NCBI GenBank assembly: GCA_964526835.1
Contig: CAZGMK010000003.1
Coordinates: 123,162-187,161, forward strand
Source: DAOSXA01 sp964526835
GTDB taxonomy: Bacteria; Zixibacteria; MSB-5A5; GN15; FEB-12
Length of the DNA: 64,000 bases
Direction of reading: 5' to 3'
Shown here: positions 17,586 to 27,800 of the stretch, piece after piece
How positions within the stretch are numbered: position 1 is the first letter of the stretch
Layout of the letters: every line of letters begins with the position of its first letter
The notes under the pieces: generated by a model
The model's database searches: none
What the model saw: the letters and a program-made list of their open reading frames with translations, nothing else
What the model was told of the DNA's origin: nothing
Position numbers and translations under genes: made by a program

Positions 17586-19634
17586 CTACTTCCGGTTCTT
17601 CTGCTCGGCTATACTCTCGTCTGATATTGGTTCCGCCCGTCCAACCTGAGCACTGTCCCTGAATCGTAGTATCGTCACCTTTGGAGTACTGTAAACGGTG
17701 GTGAACACGTCCGGGTCGGGTTCCAGAAGGGCGCGGGCAAGATCGAGTTCGATTCTCTCCCGCGGTCCCAAGTAGATGTAGTCGACACCCATCGAATCCC
17801 TGAGCATCTTCAAGACAGGCGCCGAATCGGTCTGCAGGATTCTCCGGACCAATTGAGTCCGATCCATGGCGGCCTGTTCTCCCACTCCCCACAGAGCCGA
17901 GAGCATGTAGGTGCTGACGCCGACCCGACGTTCCGCTGAAGCCGGTACCGGATCGACCTCGTACAGGTATTCGCCCTGCCAGGCAGGCAGGCCCTGAACC
18001 ACCGCCTCCGGCTCAGTGTTTCCCTTCAGCCATCGCAGGGCCTTCATGTCGTCGGCCGACACCGTGTTCATCAGTCCCCGCGCCCCGCAGAATCCGCCGA
18101 AAGCCTGAATATCCAGCGCCAGGGTGGGCAACGACAGGATGACCAGAACAATAACCGCTCTGACCATCCACTTCCCGGCAGTTCTCAGGTAGTTGATTGC
18201 CGCCGCCGCCCCCACCAGCAGCACGATTTGAAGAGGTTTGCCCGATTTCCGCAGCAGGACGTCGTATTCTATGGCATGTCGTACCAGCAGCCCAATCGCC
18301 AGGGCGATTACCGCCATCAGAAACAACCGCCGCTGCCACGATTGGGCGGTTTGGCAACGCCCGCTGTAGAGGTACCACCATCCGACCAGGCCGAGCAGAA
18401 AGAGTGGGCCGTAGTCGAGCGCCAGGTAGAACGGCAGCGTGACGATGACGCCGATCAACGGTTCGATGCTGAGCATCCCGGTCTGCCCGCCGATCATGTT
18501 GAACCCGATCGTATAGGAGAGCGCAACTACGCCCATAACCGCGATCCCGGCTGCGTAGGCGATCAGGCGGGTTCTGCGATACGAAGCGCGCGCTGCGTCA
18601 ATCAGCCAGTCAAGCCCAATCCACAGGGCCAGAACCAGTCCGACGAACGAGTCGCAGCCTATGGCAACGGTTATCATCAGGCCCACCAGCACACCTCGCA
18701 ACGCCGCGGGCATCGTACCCTCTTTGCGCAGGTGCAGGAACACCGCGGACACTGTGAACAGCATTGCCGCGACAGCATGCGGCTCAACCCAGAAGTCGCG
18801 TACGAAGCTGTGCGACAGCCCGGAAAACCCCTCTATCTTCTCCCAGATATCGGCCAGCATGGGAGACCAACCGGGAATACCGATCCAGGCGCCTGTCTCT
18901 CTTCCGATCACGAACAGGTCCATGTAGCTGTAACCGACCAGCAGCAGAGCCAGCGCCCAGCCCGCCACTGTCCTGGTGAATCCGAAGGCTCTGAGAAGGA
19001 GGTTGAGCGAGAGGAAGAAGAAGACAATATTCACCGCATCGATGGTCAACAGAAGTAACCGCAGCTCGGTGGCGAAACCGACCAGGCGGTGGAAGGCTGC
19101 CGGCAGGACGTGGAAGAACCAGTAGTAGTGCGCCGACTCTCCAGAATAGTAGATATTGGTGGGGGGAAGCTGACGGGCCAGCTCGGCCGTTACCGCCAAA
19201 TGATTAAAGTAATCATTCACGAATAGCGTCGTGAAGATATGTACATCGCCATCCAGACGTCCGACGCGCAGAACGACAAGCAGGGTCAGGACAACAGCTC
19301 CTGCCGCCAGCCCGAGCGGCCATCTGTTTGTGCTCCAGAAGCTGTCATCGGACGTCGGTTGGCTCGCCGGCGTCGCGGTTCGCACGGAGTAAGCCAGAAA
19401 AGCGGTCAGGATGATCGAGAGCAGAGGAAGCAGGATCACTGGCGACTGCTGCCAGAGGATCAAGATACCTGTCAGGGTAGCCCAGGCATACCCGAAACCG
19501 TAGCCGAGCACCACAGCTTCTGTTGTACTGTTCAGCCAGGCGTGCTTTCGGAACAGCGCTGCAATCGCCCATCCCGGCGATACTGACAAGAGATGAAACA
19601 GGCCGAATCCGATGCAGGACAGCAGATCAATCAC
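17586..19634 (-). CDS. large polytopic membrane protein, possible GT-C glycosyltransferase
   Basis: A 682-aa protein with about a dozen hydrophobic helices over residues 5 to about 510 and a soluble C-terminal tail of about 170 residues. The first extracytoplasmic loop has NDYFNHLAVTAELARQLPPT followed by YYSGESAHYYWFFHV, resembling the acidic first loop of GT-C enzymes and DUF2298-type proteins. The tail contains MLRDSMGVDYIYLGPRERIEL, typical of uncharacterised GT-C-like membrane proteins. The start is GTG at 19634, overlapping the upstream stop (GTGA). It probably transfers sugars from a polyprenyl carrier outside the membrane, but no family is firmly recognised. Confidence 0.72.
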   Translation of the reverse strand: MIDLLSCIGFGLFHLLSVSPGWAIAALFRKHAWLNSTTEAVVLGYGFGYAWATLTGILILWQQSPVILLPLLSIILTAFLAYSVRTATPASQPTSDDSFWSTNRWPLGLAAGAVVLTLLVVLRVGRLDGDVHIFTTLFVNDYFNHLAVTAELARQLPPTNIYYSGESAHYYWFFHVLPAAFHRLVGFATELRLLLLTIDAVNIVFFFLSLNLLLRAFGFTRTVAGWALALLLVGYSYMDLFVIGRETGAWIGIPGWSPMLADIWEKIEGFSGLSHSFVRDFWVEPHAVAAMLFTVSAVFLHLRKEGTMPAALRGVLVGLMITVAIGCDSFVGLVLALWIGLDWLIDAARASYRRTRLIAYAAGIAVMGVVALSYTIGFNMIGGQTGMLSIEPLIGVIVTLPFYLALDYGPLFLLGLVGWWYLYSGRCQTAQSWQRRLFLMAVIALAIGLLVRHAIEYDVLLRKSGKPLQIVLLVGAAAAINYLRTAGKWMVRAVIVLVILSLPTLALDIQAFGGFCGARGLMNTVSADDMKALRWLKGNTEPEAVVQGLPAWQGEYLYEVDPVPASAERRVGVSTYMLSALWGVGEQAAMDRTQLVRRILQTDSAPVLKMLRDSMGVDYIYLGPRERIELDLARALLEPDPDVFTTVYSTPKVTILRFRDSAQVGRAEPISDESIAEQKNRK

Positions 19635-21088
19635 GACGCCCCTCCGTGACCGGGCGAAACCAAGGGGTCGGCAGCCCTCGTCTCCTTTTCAGTAGGGCTT
19701 TCTTCTTTTGCCTGCCGGTCTATCTGCTGTGCCACGAAGCGCCATATCACCGTGACCAGCGCGCCAAAGAAGAACCAGTTGTATCGATACAGGTTGTGGC
19801 CGGCCAGGCCCAGTATAAACAGCAGTCCGTACCCGACCAGGATGCCTTCGATCACGCCATACATCATGCGATTGTCGGGAGTCTCGCGGTTTCCGGCCAG
19901 GCAGCGGCGCGCTCGCCGCAGGGTCGTGAACACGGCCCAGAGGAAGAAGCCGAAGGCGGTTACGCCGATCACACCGGACTCGGCCAGAAGCTCCCCGAGC
20001 ATATTGTGCGACGACATGTAGATGCCGAATTCCATTCCGCGAGCGATGGCATAACAGCCTGCTCCGACACCGGTGATCGGGGACTGCATCCACAGCTTGA
20101 ACCCGTGTTCGAGTCCTTCCAATCGTCCCCTGGCTGACTCCGCGGCGCTGGTGTCAGATGACAGATCGGTGGTGGAGGCAAAACGCTCCTTGTATTGGTC
20201 CGGCATCACCACTATCGCCATGGCCAACAGCAGTACCGCTGCCATGGCGTAAACGGCTTTGCGCTTCGAGCGCATGATGATGACACCCACCAGGAACACC
20301 ACTCCGACCATGGCGGTGCGTGATCCGGTCAGGACGATATTCCAGCAGCCCAACCCACCGATACCGATCAGGATCAAGGCCTGCAACTTGCCGGCGTATT
20401 CACGCATGAAATAGAACAACACCGGCAGGGTGTACGTGATGGTGGCCGCATGCGAGTTGGGGTCGGCGTAGCTGAGACCCAGGCCGATGGCGCGGGCGAT
20501 GCCCATGCGTACCTGGACTATGCCCGCATAGTAATTCAACACCGACATCAATATATGTACTCCCACGGCCGCGAAGTAGAGCCAGACCACCGCCCGTAGC
20601 TTCCGCGGGTTGTCGACAATATTTACGATAAGGATGTAAACGACGAACAGGCGGAGGACATCGATCAGGGTATCCTTGACTTCAGTCAGGTAGTAGGCGT
20701 TAAAGGCGCTTAAGCCGTAGGCAACCATCAGGCCGAGAATCGCGAAGCCGATCCGGCCCAGATAGAAGTAGCTCTGCTGGCGAAACAGCATCGTGATCGC
20801 CAGACTGCCTATGGCCATGAAACCGATGATGCGTTCTGTAAATTCCGGAAGATACTGAAAGTAGGGGGCCCACTCCTGCGGCCAGGCCAGAAAGAAGATC
20901 AGGTATATCAACAGAGCCGTAATCGGGCTGTAGATCATGAACGCAACCGCAATCAGCGCCATCACCGCTGCTATCGGATAGATGTGCGGCGGTATCAGGA
21001 GGGCCAGCCCGCCGGCGACGCAGAGGAACAACAGCGCCAGATACAGGAGCGTCTTCTGGGTTACGTATGGTCGACCGATACTGCTCAT
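19631..21088 (-). CDS. O-antigen ligase/polymerase family protein (Wzy/WaaL-like)
   Basis: A 485-aa membrane protein with about 11-12 hydrophobic helices. The family loop is near residues 320-370: SARGRLEGLEHGFKLWMQSPITGVGAGCYA ends in GVGAGCY, and SSHNMLGELLAESGVIG follows. These match the RxxxW...GxGxG and H-N-xx-L-x-x-x-x-E-x-G pattern of the Wzy_C domain. The N-terminal part recalls exosortase-associated O-glycosylation ligases, but ligase and polymerase cannot be told apart here. It begins 16 bp after the flippase gene. Expected role: joining lipid-linked repeat units outside the membrane. Confidence 0.86.
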   Translation of the reverse strand: MSSIGRPYVTQKTLLYLALLFLCVAGGLALLIPPHIYPIAAVMALIAVAFMIYSPITALLIYLIFFLAWPQEWAPYFQYLPEFTERIIGFMAIGSLAITMLFRQQSYFYLGRIGFAILGLMVAYGLSAFNAYYLTEVKDTLIDVLRLFVVYILIVNIVDNPRKLRAVVWLYFAAVGVHILMSVLNYYAGIVQVRMGIARAIGLGLSYADPNSHAATITYTLPVLFYFMREYAGKLQALILIGIGGLGCWNIVLTGSRTAMVGVVFLVGVIIMRSKRKAVYAMAAVLLLAMAIVVMPDQYKERFASTTDLSSDTSAAESARGRLEGLEHGFKLWMQSPITGVGAGCYAIARGMEFGIYMSSHNMLGELLAESGVIGVTAFGFFLWAVFTTLRRARRCLAGNRETPDNRMMYGVIEGILVGYGLLFILGLAGHNLYRYNWFFFGALVTVIWRFVAQQIDRQAKEESPTEKETRAADPLVSPGHGGAS

Positions 21089-21104
21089 ATTTCCCTTACC
21101 GGCG

Positions 21105-22667
21105 CTACTCCAACGGCGGTTCCTGTCCCGGCGGCGGCTCGATGCGGCCTTCCGAATTGCCGAATCGTTGCAGCAGTTTCTTCCAAATGCGCCCGCGGTC
21201 CTCCGGTTCCAGGATGATGGCCGCGAACCCGATGATCATGGCGATTCCGGTAACGGCACAGCCTACGATCAGGCGCGGCCAATCCTCGGGCGGCAGCAGT
21301 ATCCGCAAGGCCAGGGCTACGGGCACCGTGATGACCGCCGCTAATGTTGCTGACCGAAGCGCCGTAAGATAGAATCTTGCCACGGAGGCATCCATGGCCC
21401 TATGGAATACATACGGGTAGATCATCAGGTATATTAACAACTGCGGCGCCGCTGTGCCCAGCGCTACCCCGACAATACCATAACGCTGTACCAACAGCAA
21501 AGATAATCCGATATTTGCGAGTCCCTCGGCCGCCAGGATGTATAGAAGTATCTTGTGGCGGCTGACCCCGAAGAGAACGGAATTGGCGATCATCTGAGGC
21601 AGATAGACACAGGCCGGAACAACGAGAATGTGCAGGATCAAAACCGATTCAGTGAAACCCTCACCCACCCACAACATGATAAACGGTCCGCCGAAGACGA
21701 GGAGACACACACAAATAAAACCGCACAAATAATAGAGATACCGGGATGATTTTAAGTAGATATTCATCACCTCGGACTCATCCTTGAGGGCCTCAATGTG
21801 ACTGATAGTCGGAACGATCGGGATCGCGATGGCATTGATCGAATTGCGTAGCTGGGTTACGATAGCCGCCGGTACTGCGAAGACGGCGATTGCCTCCATC
21901 GACAGAAACCGCCCGATGACAATGTTGTCGGTCTGGAAAATCACAATCCAGGCGGCCACAATCAACAGAGAGGTCACGCCGTAGCCCAGAAGTTGACGAG
22001 TCTTCTCACCATCTATGGCATCGAGACTGAAATGGACCCTCGGAAACATACGCCGTCGGATGCTGTACCGTCCCAGATGCGACAAGATCGTCAGGGTCAG
22101 CACGGTCAGCGACATCGCGACCAGGCCATAGCCCAACTCCAGCATGACCACTATCGCCAGTGTTTGCAGGAGCAACTGCCCGATCTCGAACATGTTCACG
22201 ATATCCGCCCGGTGGAAAGGCAACAGAGCCGCAAAGGGGATAAACACATAGGTAACGGCCTGGTTCAGGCCGATCACAATCAGCGTGATGCGGGCGATTC
22301 GCAGGTGTTCCGAGTCGATCTGAAAGTAGTGCAGCAGCCCGAAAGCGATGCCCGCCGAGACGGCGACAATGGTCAGTGATATGATAAGATATATCCGGGC
22401 GGCCGAGCTGACCACCTGGTTGAGTTGGGTCCAGTCCTCAAGGGCGAAATACCTGGAGACGAAGCGCGATACCGCCTGATTCATGCCCACATCGGCAAGA
22501 CGCATGTAGGCCACCAGCGAAAATACCAGTGACCAGATACCATACTGGTCCTTGCCAAGTTCACCAATCAGGTAGGGTGTGAAGAAGAAGGTGACCACAA
22601 TTGTAACCACCATCCCCATCCATGAGGTGAAGACATTGCGTATGAGTTGGGTCAGGACGGCTGTCAT
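21105..22667 (-). CDS. oligosaccharide flippase (Wzx/MurJ-like, MOP superfamily)
   Basis: A 520-aa polytopic protein with about 14 hydrophobic helices. The N terminus (about residues 10-60) has the usual pattern VTFFFTPYLIGELGKDQYGI then LADVGMNQAVSRFVSRYFA, characteristic of polysaccharide biosynthesis flippases. Expected role: translocating undecaprenyl-linked glycan from the cytoplasmic to the outer face of the inner membrane. It is the first gene of the glycan operon, reading leftward. The start ATG at 22667 has only a weak Shine-Dalgarno; a plausible promoter lies about 70 nt upstream. Confidence 0.88.
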   Translation of the reverse strand: MTAVLTQLIRNVFTSWMGMVVTIVVTFFFTPYLIGELGKDQYGIWSLVFSLVAYMRLADVGMNQAVSRFVSRYFALEDWTQLNQVVSSAARIYLIISLTIVAVSAGIAFGLLHYFQIDSEHLRIARITLIVIGLNQAVTYVFIPFAALLPFHRADIVNMFEIGQLLLQTLAIVVMLELGYGLVAMSLTVLTLTILSHLGRYSIRRRMFPRVHFSLDAIDGEKTRQLLGYGVTSLLIVAAWIVIFQTDNIVIGRFLSMEAIAVFAVPAAIVTQLRNSINAIAIPIVPTISHIEALKDESEVMNIYLKSSRYLYYLCGFICVCLLVFGGPFIMLWVGEGFTESVLILHILVVPACVYLPQMIANSVLFGVSRHKILLYILAAEGLANIGLSLLLVQRYGIVGVALGTAAPQLLIYLMIYPYVFHRAMDASVARFYLTALRSATLAAVITVPVALALRILLPPEDWPRLIVGCAVTGIAMIIGFAAIILEPEDRGRIWKKLLQRFGNSEGRIEPPPGQEPPLE

Positions 22668-22735
22668 ATATCAGGCTAAGTCTTTCCAGTTGTTACCCTT
22701 ATCGGAAGACTTCGGGTTTCGAATACCTCTTAAAC

Positions 22736-22765
22736 AGCATACATGATCATCAGTGCCAGTGTCAG
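22736..22765 (-). promoter_or_regulatory. candidate sigma70-type promoter of the glycan operon
   Basis: On the minus strand CTGACA (22765-22760; 5 of 6) and TATGCT (22741-22736; 4 of 6) are separated by 18 bp, about 70 nt before the flippase start. It is the best-looking promoter in the 460-bp gap upstream of the operon. Confidence 0.42.
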
Positions 22766-22976
22766 GTTGAATTTCGGACAAAAGGGGGAAATAACCGGCT
22801 GATCAGGCTCAGGGGCCAGCGTGATGGCTGATCCTGAATCAGGCAGAAGCAGCGGCAAGCCGGATAGATGAGCTGCTTCCCAGGCATGATTGGGACCAGC
22901 TTCGAAGCCTTAATGGGTCAGGCGAGGACCAGGGCTTCTGGCGCTGCCAATGGCGTCTCTTGAAGTAGTTGTCCCC

Positions 22977-23106
22977 GGCCGGTCTTGACCAGCTCCCCTG
23001 GCAACGCTCGGGCGACGCAAGATTGCTCACTGTGCGTCACCACGGCCTTTCTCGCGCAGCCGTGGGGCTTGTCTCGGCAGCTTCAATGAGGCGACCGAGG
23101 TTCAAC
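22977..23106 (-). repeat. dispersed structured intergenic repeat, copy A
   Basis: Read on the minus strand, this segment aligns along its length with 30679-30812 on the plus strand. Shared blocks are CCTCGG, AAGCCCC, GGCCGT, CTTG.CGT, GTTGCCAG and GCTGGTCA. Both copies lie a short distance 3' of a secreted-protein gene and in the same sense as it. The outer stem here is CTCATTG (23090-23084) with CAGTGAG (23032-23026). At the aligned place the other copy pairs different bases, which suggests selection on structure. An inner stem CCACGGC/GCCGTGG is also possible. Confidence 0.6.
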
Positions 23107-23120
23107 ATTCAGTCGAATGT
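23105..23120 (-). terminator. hairpin just downstream of the dockerin-protein gene
   Basis: A perfect 6-bp inverted repeat, ACATTC-GACT-GAATGT on the minus strand, begins 8 nt after the TAG stop of the dockerin-protein gene. No T-run follows, so it may be a 3'-end stabilising hairpin or weak terminator. Confidence 0.4.
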
Positions 23121-23127
23121 AATGGGC

Positions 23128-24597
23128 CTACGGACACTCCGCCGGTGCGGGGCCGCCCGAGAACATGTAGCTGACCAGATACACCAGATCGGAAACGTCG
23201 GGACCGGTCCAGTCGCCGTTCATATCTGACTCGCCCGCACACGGGGGGAGTGGCCCGCCGGCAAACATGTAGCTGACCATATACACCAGATCCGATATGT
23301 CCGGGCCGACACCGTCGTGATTCGCATCTCCACGAAGATCGCAGCATGCGTAGAAGCACGGATAGGGACTGCAACCGGTACCGTCGCCCACGAAGATGTT
23401 GCCGAAGTTCTCACACTCCCATCTGGACCGCACGTAGCAGCCCATGGCGCTATCGCAGCAAGCCCCGGTGGCCACGGTGTCACAGTCAAGGCCGGCACAG
23501 GTGGAGCTGCCCAGCAGTCCTCCCTCAGCCTCATGGCAGTTCGCCGGCGCCAGCACCAGGCAACTGTCCGGGGATGCGCCGCAGCAGGCATAACGGAGGG
23601 TATCCGGGCTGCAAACGGTCGGTACCGGGTATTCATCGAAGACCCCGAGGCCGGACTCGAAATAGTCGAGGTATTTCTGAACGTCGAGAGCATCGAGATA
23701 ACCATCACCGTTGAGGTCACCTTCCGAAGGCACTGCCATCGGTGGGCCGCCGAGATTCACAAAGCTGTTGAGATACGCCAGATCCGTCGCATTAAGGGGA
23801 ATGCCATCATCGTTACAGTCACCGGTCGCAAAGCACTGTTGACCTCCGAAGTGGATCTCGTACATCATCACCCACCAGGCTTTGCCTTTTTGATAGCAGT
23901 TGAAACAGTGGGAGTGAGCGCAGCCGCCGCAGGACGGGCAGGAATACAAAGCACACCAATCGTAGCACCACTCGCAGGCATCGGAGGCGTCCGGATAATA
24001 GACGCCGTCAGGATCATAGCTTTCAATATCGGCGAAGTCGAAGAGGACCTTGTCGTTGTCGAGGCAATACTGCCGAATCTGGTCGTTACGGGCGTACAGG
24101 TTGCCGCCGACTCCGGTCCCGTCGAGATGCCCGGTCATGTATACAAACGCGCGATCGGGATATTGCGCCTCCAGTTCCGACATCTTGTTCAAGTATATGT
24201 TTATCCCCTCCTCGGTGTTATCCGAACATCCTCCACACCAGGAGAACATGACCATATTGTAGTCTGGATTGGCATCGAGAAATGCTCGGCAGGGAGCCGC
24301 CCAGGAAGTGTCTCCAAGATGCCCCAAATCGTCGCTGACCTCCTGGATCGGGGGGTAGTCCCACGTGGCGTCTTCGGTCTTTACCATGTTCAGTCCGGTC
24401 ATTACCTGGCCGCCGTGCGATGTGTGAACGTAGTATACCTTGTAGTTGTCTCGAATCCGGTAGGCTTGCGAATCGTCAAGGGCATCAAATGCGGCGCAGG
24501 AATTGTGATCGGCTATGATCGCGCCCTTGATCGCAGCAGGATTGAATACAATCACCGCGCTGATGGCTATTGCCAGTCGACTTATCGAACCAGACAT
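23128..24597 (-). CDS. secreted HTSHG-motif protein with dockerin type I-like repeats
   Basis: The start at 24597 gives a signal peptide, MSGSISRLAIAISAVIVF, and has a GGAG Shine-Dalgarno; a longer in-frame start at 24705 adds an uncharacteristic N terminus. Residues about 27-280 contain YYVHTSHGGQVMTGLNM, MVMFSWCGGCSDN and FVYMTGHLDGTG, which looks SGNH-like or phosphatase-like but belongs to no family I can name. A cysteine cluster (CEWCYDWCALYSCPSCGGC) follows. There are EF-hand-like dockerin loops at about 290-345 (GDCNDDGIPLNATDLAYLN, GDLNGDGYLDALDVQKYL) and two more at the C terminus (DANHDGVGPDISDLVYMVSY, DMNGDWTGPDVSDLVYLVSY). The dockerins suggest calcium-dependent docking in a surface complex. 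Confidence 0.75.
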   Translation of the reverse strand: MSGSISRLAIAISAVIVFNPAAIKGAIIADHNSCAAFDALDDSQAYRIRDNYKVYYVHTSHGGQVMTGLNMVKTEDATWDYPPIQEVSDDLGHLGDTSWAAPCRAFLDANPDYNMVMFSWCGGCSDNTEEGINIYLNKMSELEAQYPDRAFVYMTGHLDGTGVGGNLYARNDQIRQYCLDNDKVLFDFADIESYDPDGVYYPDASDACEWCYDWCALYSCPSCGGCAHSHCFNCYQKGKAWWVMMYEIHFGGQQCFATGDCNDDGIPLNATDLAYLNSFVNLGGPPMAVPSEGDLNGDGYLDALDVQKYLDYFESGLGVFDEYPVPTVCSPDTLRYACCGASPDSCLVLAPANCHEAEGGLLGSSTCAGLDCDTVATGACCDSAMGCYVRSRWECENFGNIFVGDGTGCSPYPCFYACCDLRGDANHDGVGPDISDLVYMVSYMFAGGPLPPCAGESDMNGDWTGPDVSDLVYLVSYMFSGGPAPAECP

Positions 24598-24653
24598 GTT
24601 TTCTCCGTATAAGACATGAACTTGCAGTAAATGAAACGAGGTACGTATACCGA

Positions 24654-24681
24654 AATATAGGGCGGTTTGACCGGTAAGCAA
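24654..24681 (-). promoter_or_regulatory. candidate promoter of the dockerin-protein gene
   Basis: On the minus strand TTGCTT (24681-24676) and TATATT (24659-24654; 5 of 6 to the -10) are 16 bp apart, about 57 nt before the start at 24597. The -35 is poor. It is one half of a divergent promoter region shared with the subtilase gene. Confidence 0.4.
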
Positions 24682-24698
24682 CCCCGGATTAGTTTGCG

Positions 24699-24726
24699 TT
24701 GACAACTTTTTGTCTCGGAGTATCTT
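24699..24726 (+). promoter_or_regulatory. sigma70-type promoter of the subtilase gene
   Basis: A perfect TTGACA (24699-24704) is followed after 16 bp by TATCTT (24721-24726; 4 of 6). The predicted transcript starts near 24733, leaving a leader of about 100 nt before the subtilase ATG at 24837. It lies in the 239-bp divergent gap. Confidence 0.52.
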
Positions 24727-24836
24727 AGGTACAGAGAAAGGCCGCTGAACATTGACCCTGCTGAAACGTCTATCACCCAGTACCCTTTGCCGCCGAACAT
24801 CCCGGTCCCTGAGACCGGATCAGAAGGGATTACCAG

Positions 24837-27800
24837 ATGAATGAGACTGTGAAAACAGCTCTCGTGGCCCTGATGTGCATTGTTCTGTGCGTCTGTGGCG
24901 CGCAGGCGGCTCGAGGCTTGGGCGTTCAGCCGACGGGCCCGACCGGACGATTCGTGGTCAAGTTCAAGCCCGGAGTGAAGGCTGGGCCTGTCTCCATGGC
25001 CCTGGCGTCTGAGGGGGAGTTGCGCTCGGCATCGGCGCTACAGGTGCGTTCGGATCTGCCCGGCGGTGACTTCTGGAGTCGTGTGTATGTCTTTGATCCT
25101 GCCGATCCGGCGCTCAAGGTGACCCACCTGACCGCTATGATCGGTTCGGATCGGGTCGAATATGTGGAGCCCGAATACTGGCTGGAGTTCTTCTCTTGGC
25201 CCGAGGACTCGCTTTTCCCGAACCAGTGGTATCTGCACAATGAAGGGCAGGCCTATCTGGGCATTCTCCGGCTGCCCGGTTACGGAAACGATCGTCTGAT
25301 TACAACCAGCGGCGATCCGGGAGCCGATATCAACATTGCTCCGTTCTATGATCATCCGCCGTCGGAGACGACCTCGGTGATTGTTGCCATTGTTGATAGT
25401 GGCGCAGACTTGATTCACCCCGAACTGGCCGGGCGATTCTGGGTCAATCCGGATGAGATTCCCGGTAATGGAATCGATGACGACCATAACGGATACGTGG
25501 ACGATACGCTCGGCTATGATGTTTCGGGCGATGAACTGTCGTTCTTTGATCCACAGGGAGACAATGACCCGACCGACGAACATGGCCATGGGACCCACCT
25601 GGCCGGAGTGGTCGCCGCCAACGCCGACCGGCACGGGATTGTCGGTATAGCACCCCGGGTCAGGATCATGCCCGTCAAGATTCAGCCCAACGCCACGACC
25701 GCGATCGGCGCCGCCGGTATCGTCTATGCGGTCAACTCAGGCGCCCAGGTCATCAACCTGAGTTGGGGCACACCCTTCGAGTCGGCGGTGCTTCGTGATG
25801 CCCTGTCCTTTGCGCGCAGCAACGGGGTCCTGGCTACGATAGCGGCGGGAAACAGCGGCGACAATACCAGATACTTCCCGGCGGCCTTCGACTCCACTTT
25901 CGTTGTGGCGGCGGGTAACTCGCGTGGTGATATGACAGATTTCTCGACCTACGGCGCCCACATCGATATCGTCGCACCGGGTCGGGATATCCTGTCGCTG
26001 CGCGCCAGTGGCACGGACATGTATGCACAGAGCGGCGAGCCCGGAGTGCGGATCATTGACTCACTCTACTACCTCGCCGACGGCACTTCAATGTCGGCTC
26101 CGATCGTGGCCGGGGCCGCTGCGCTCATGCTGTCGTTTCGTCCCGATCTGTCTCTGCCCGAGTTAGAGGAGATACTGCTGCACGGCGCTGACGACATGAT
26201 AGACCCGTGGGGCCTCGGTGACAGCCTGACCGGACCTGACACAATAACGGGCTGGGGATACCTGAATGCTCAGCAGTCGCTGCAGATGCTGGACCATCCC
26301 GGCCTGGCTTTCGCCGAGCCCGTCAGGCGCAATCGCTATACCGAGGACTTCGCTGTGAAAGTGAGTCCGGTAGGTGGCTATACAGGCGGATGGACCCTGC
26401 ATTTCTCGGTCGGCTCCGGCTCCCTGGACTGGCAGCTGCTGGCCGCGGGCAATGTCGTCCCGGCGGATTCAGTCCTGCATGTCTGGACGAACACTGCTGT
26501 CGAGGGTTTCCTGAACTTCAAACTCACCGATCGCTTCGGCAGCAGTGTCACCACGAGTTGCACTCATGTGCGCAACGAGGTTCTCCGACTGGACGCCCCC
26601 CTTCCCGGGAGCGTTGTGCAGTACAATATCCCCATTATCGGAAGCGCCTACGGTCCGTCCTTCGATTCGGTTCGCGTGGATTACAGGAAGGCTGGGCAGG
26701 CCTCGGTCGAATTGCTCAGTTCCACCGGCGAGTACTTCGATTCGCTGATCCATGACTGGACGGTTTCGGGAGTCGACACCGGCAATTTCACAGTTCATCT
26801 TTACGGGTACTTAGAAGGGCAGACACTCGTAGACTCATCTGAGATTCATATCGAATCGGCCTTTGCGGCCGGCTGGCCGAAATCGGTGCCGGGTCTAATC
26901 GGGCTGGCTGCGATTGCCGCAGATCTTGACCACTCAGGGACTCGGGATGTGATAGTGCCGACCAACCGCGGCCTGTACGTCTTCGATGCCGCGGGGAACG
27001 CGGTACCCGGCTTCCCCGTCCTTATCGATACCAGTATACTCTGTGTCCCGGCCACGTACGACGTGGATCGCGATGGCGTCGATGAGATCATAGTAACCAG
27101 CGATTCGGCGCTTCATGTCTTCAAACGCGACGGCAGCTACGCCCCGGGATTTCCGGTGAATTGCTACACCGGACTGATCCCGTATCGATATGGCTTCCCG
27201 ACCCCGACCATAACCCGTCTTGGGATTGACGAGGATTCGGCTATTGTCTTCCTGAACAGGCAAGGGGAGATAATGGCGTGGGAATTTGACGGCGATCCGT
27301 ATTTCTACTCTCTTGAAGGACTATTCGCTTCTCTTGACCCCAGGATATCCCCGTTCTACAACTACGGTGGGTTTACGTCGCCGTTCGTGAGTTCATTTGA
27401 TGTCACGGGTGACGGCCGCAATGAGGTCATTGCGACCTACACGGCGCCGCCTCCTAATACAGGTCTGGCGCTTTTCGACAGCCGTTCGGGCCAGCCGGCC
27501 TTCGGTCTGCAGAGTCCTTTTGTGCAGCAAATCAAAGACGTTATGGGAACGGTTCTCACCGACTTGAACGGCGATGCCCTTCCGGAGATAGTGACACTCG
27601 GTCGCGATCAGGATAACATGCCCACGATCTGGGCCAAGACACAGGCGGTGGATGATCTGCCGGGGTGGCCGGTGACCATTCCTGATGCGGCCGGCTGGAT
27701 TGGCTCCTACCCGATCGCTGCCGACCTCGACCTGGACGGTTCCCCCGAGATACTCTGCACCTTTTTCGAGTATGATGTGGCGGCTCTCTTCGCGTTTCGG

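Larger units (their letters stand above)
22668..23127. other. 460-bp intergenic region: operon leader plus dispersed repeat
   Basis: No protein gene is supported here; the short open frames are not protein-like. From right to left it holds a hairpin just after the dockerin-gene stop, copy A of a dispersed structured repeat (22977-23106), about 200 bp in which I see nothing, and the candidate promoter and leader of the flippase gene. Confidence 0.6.

Noticed and set aside
22977..23106. Cyclic-di-GMP riboswitch (GACGCACAG motif in repeat copy A)
   Set aside because: The rest of the GEMM-I consensus is missing, copy B lacks the motif, and both copies are 3' rather than 5' of their nearest co-oriented gene or lie in a convergent gap.
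23317..24612. 431-residue open frame on the plus strand
   Set aside because: Antisense to the dockerin-protein gene, which has a signal peptide and clear dockerin loops; the reverse frame reads as low-complexity Val/Ile/Ala/Gly.
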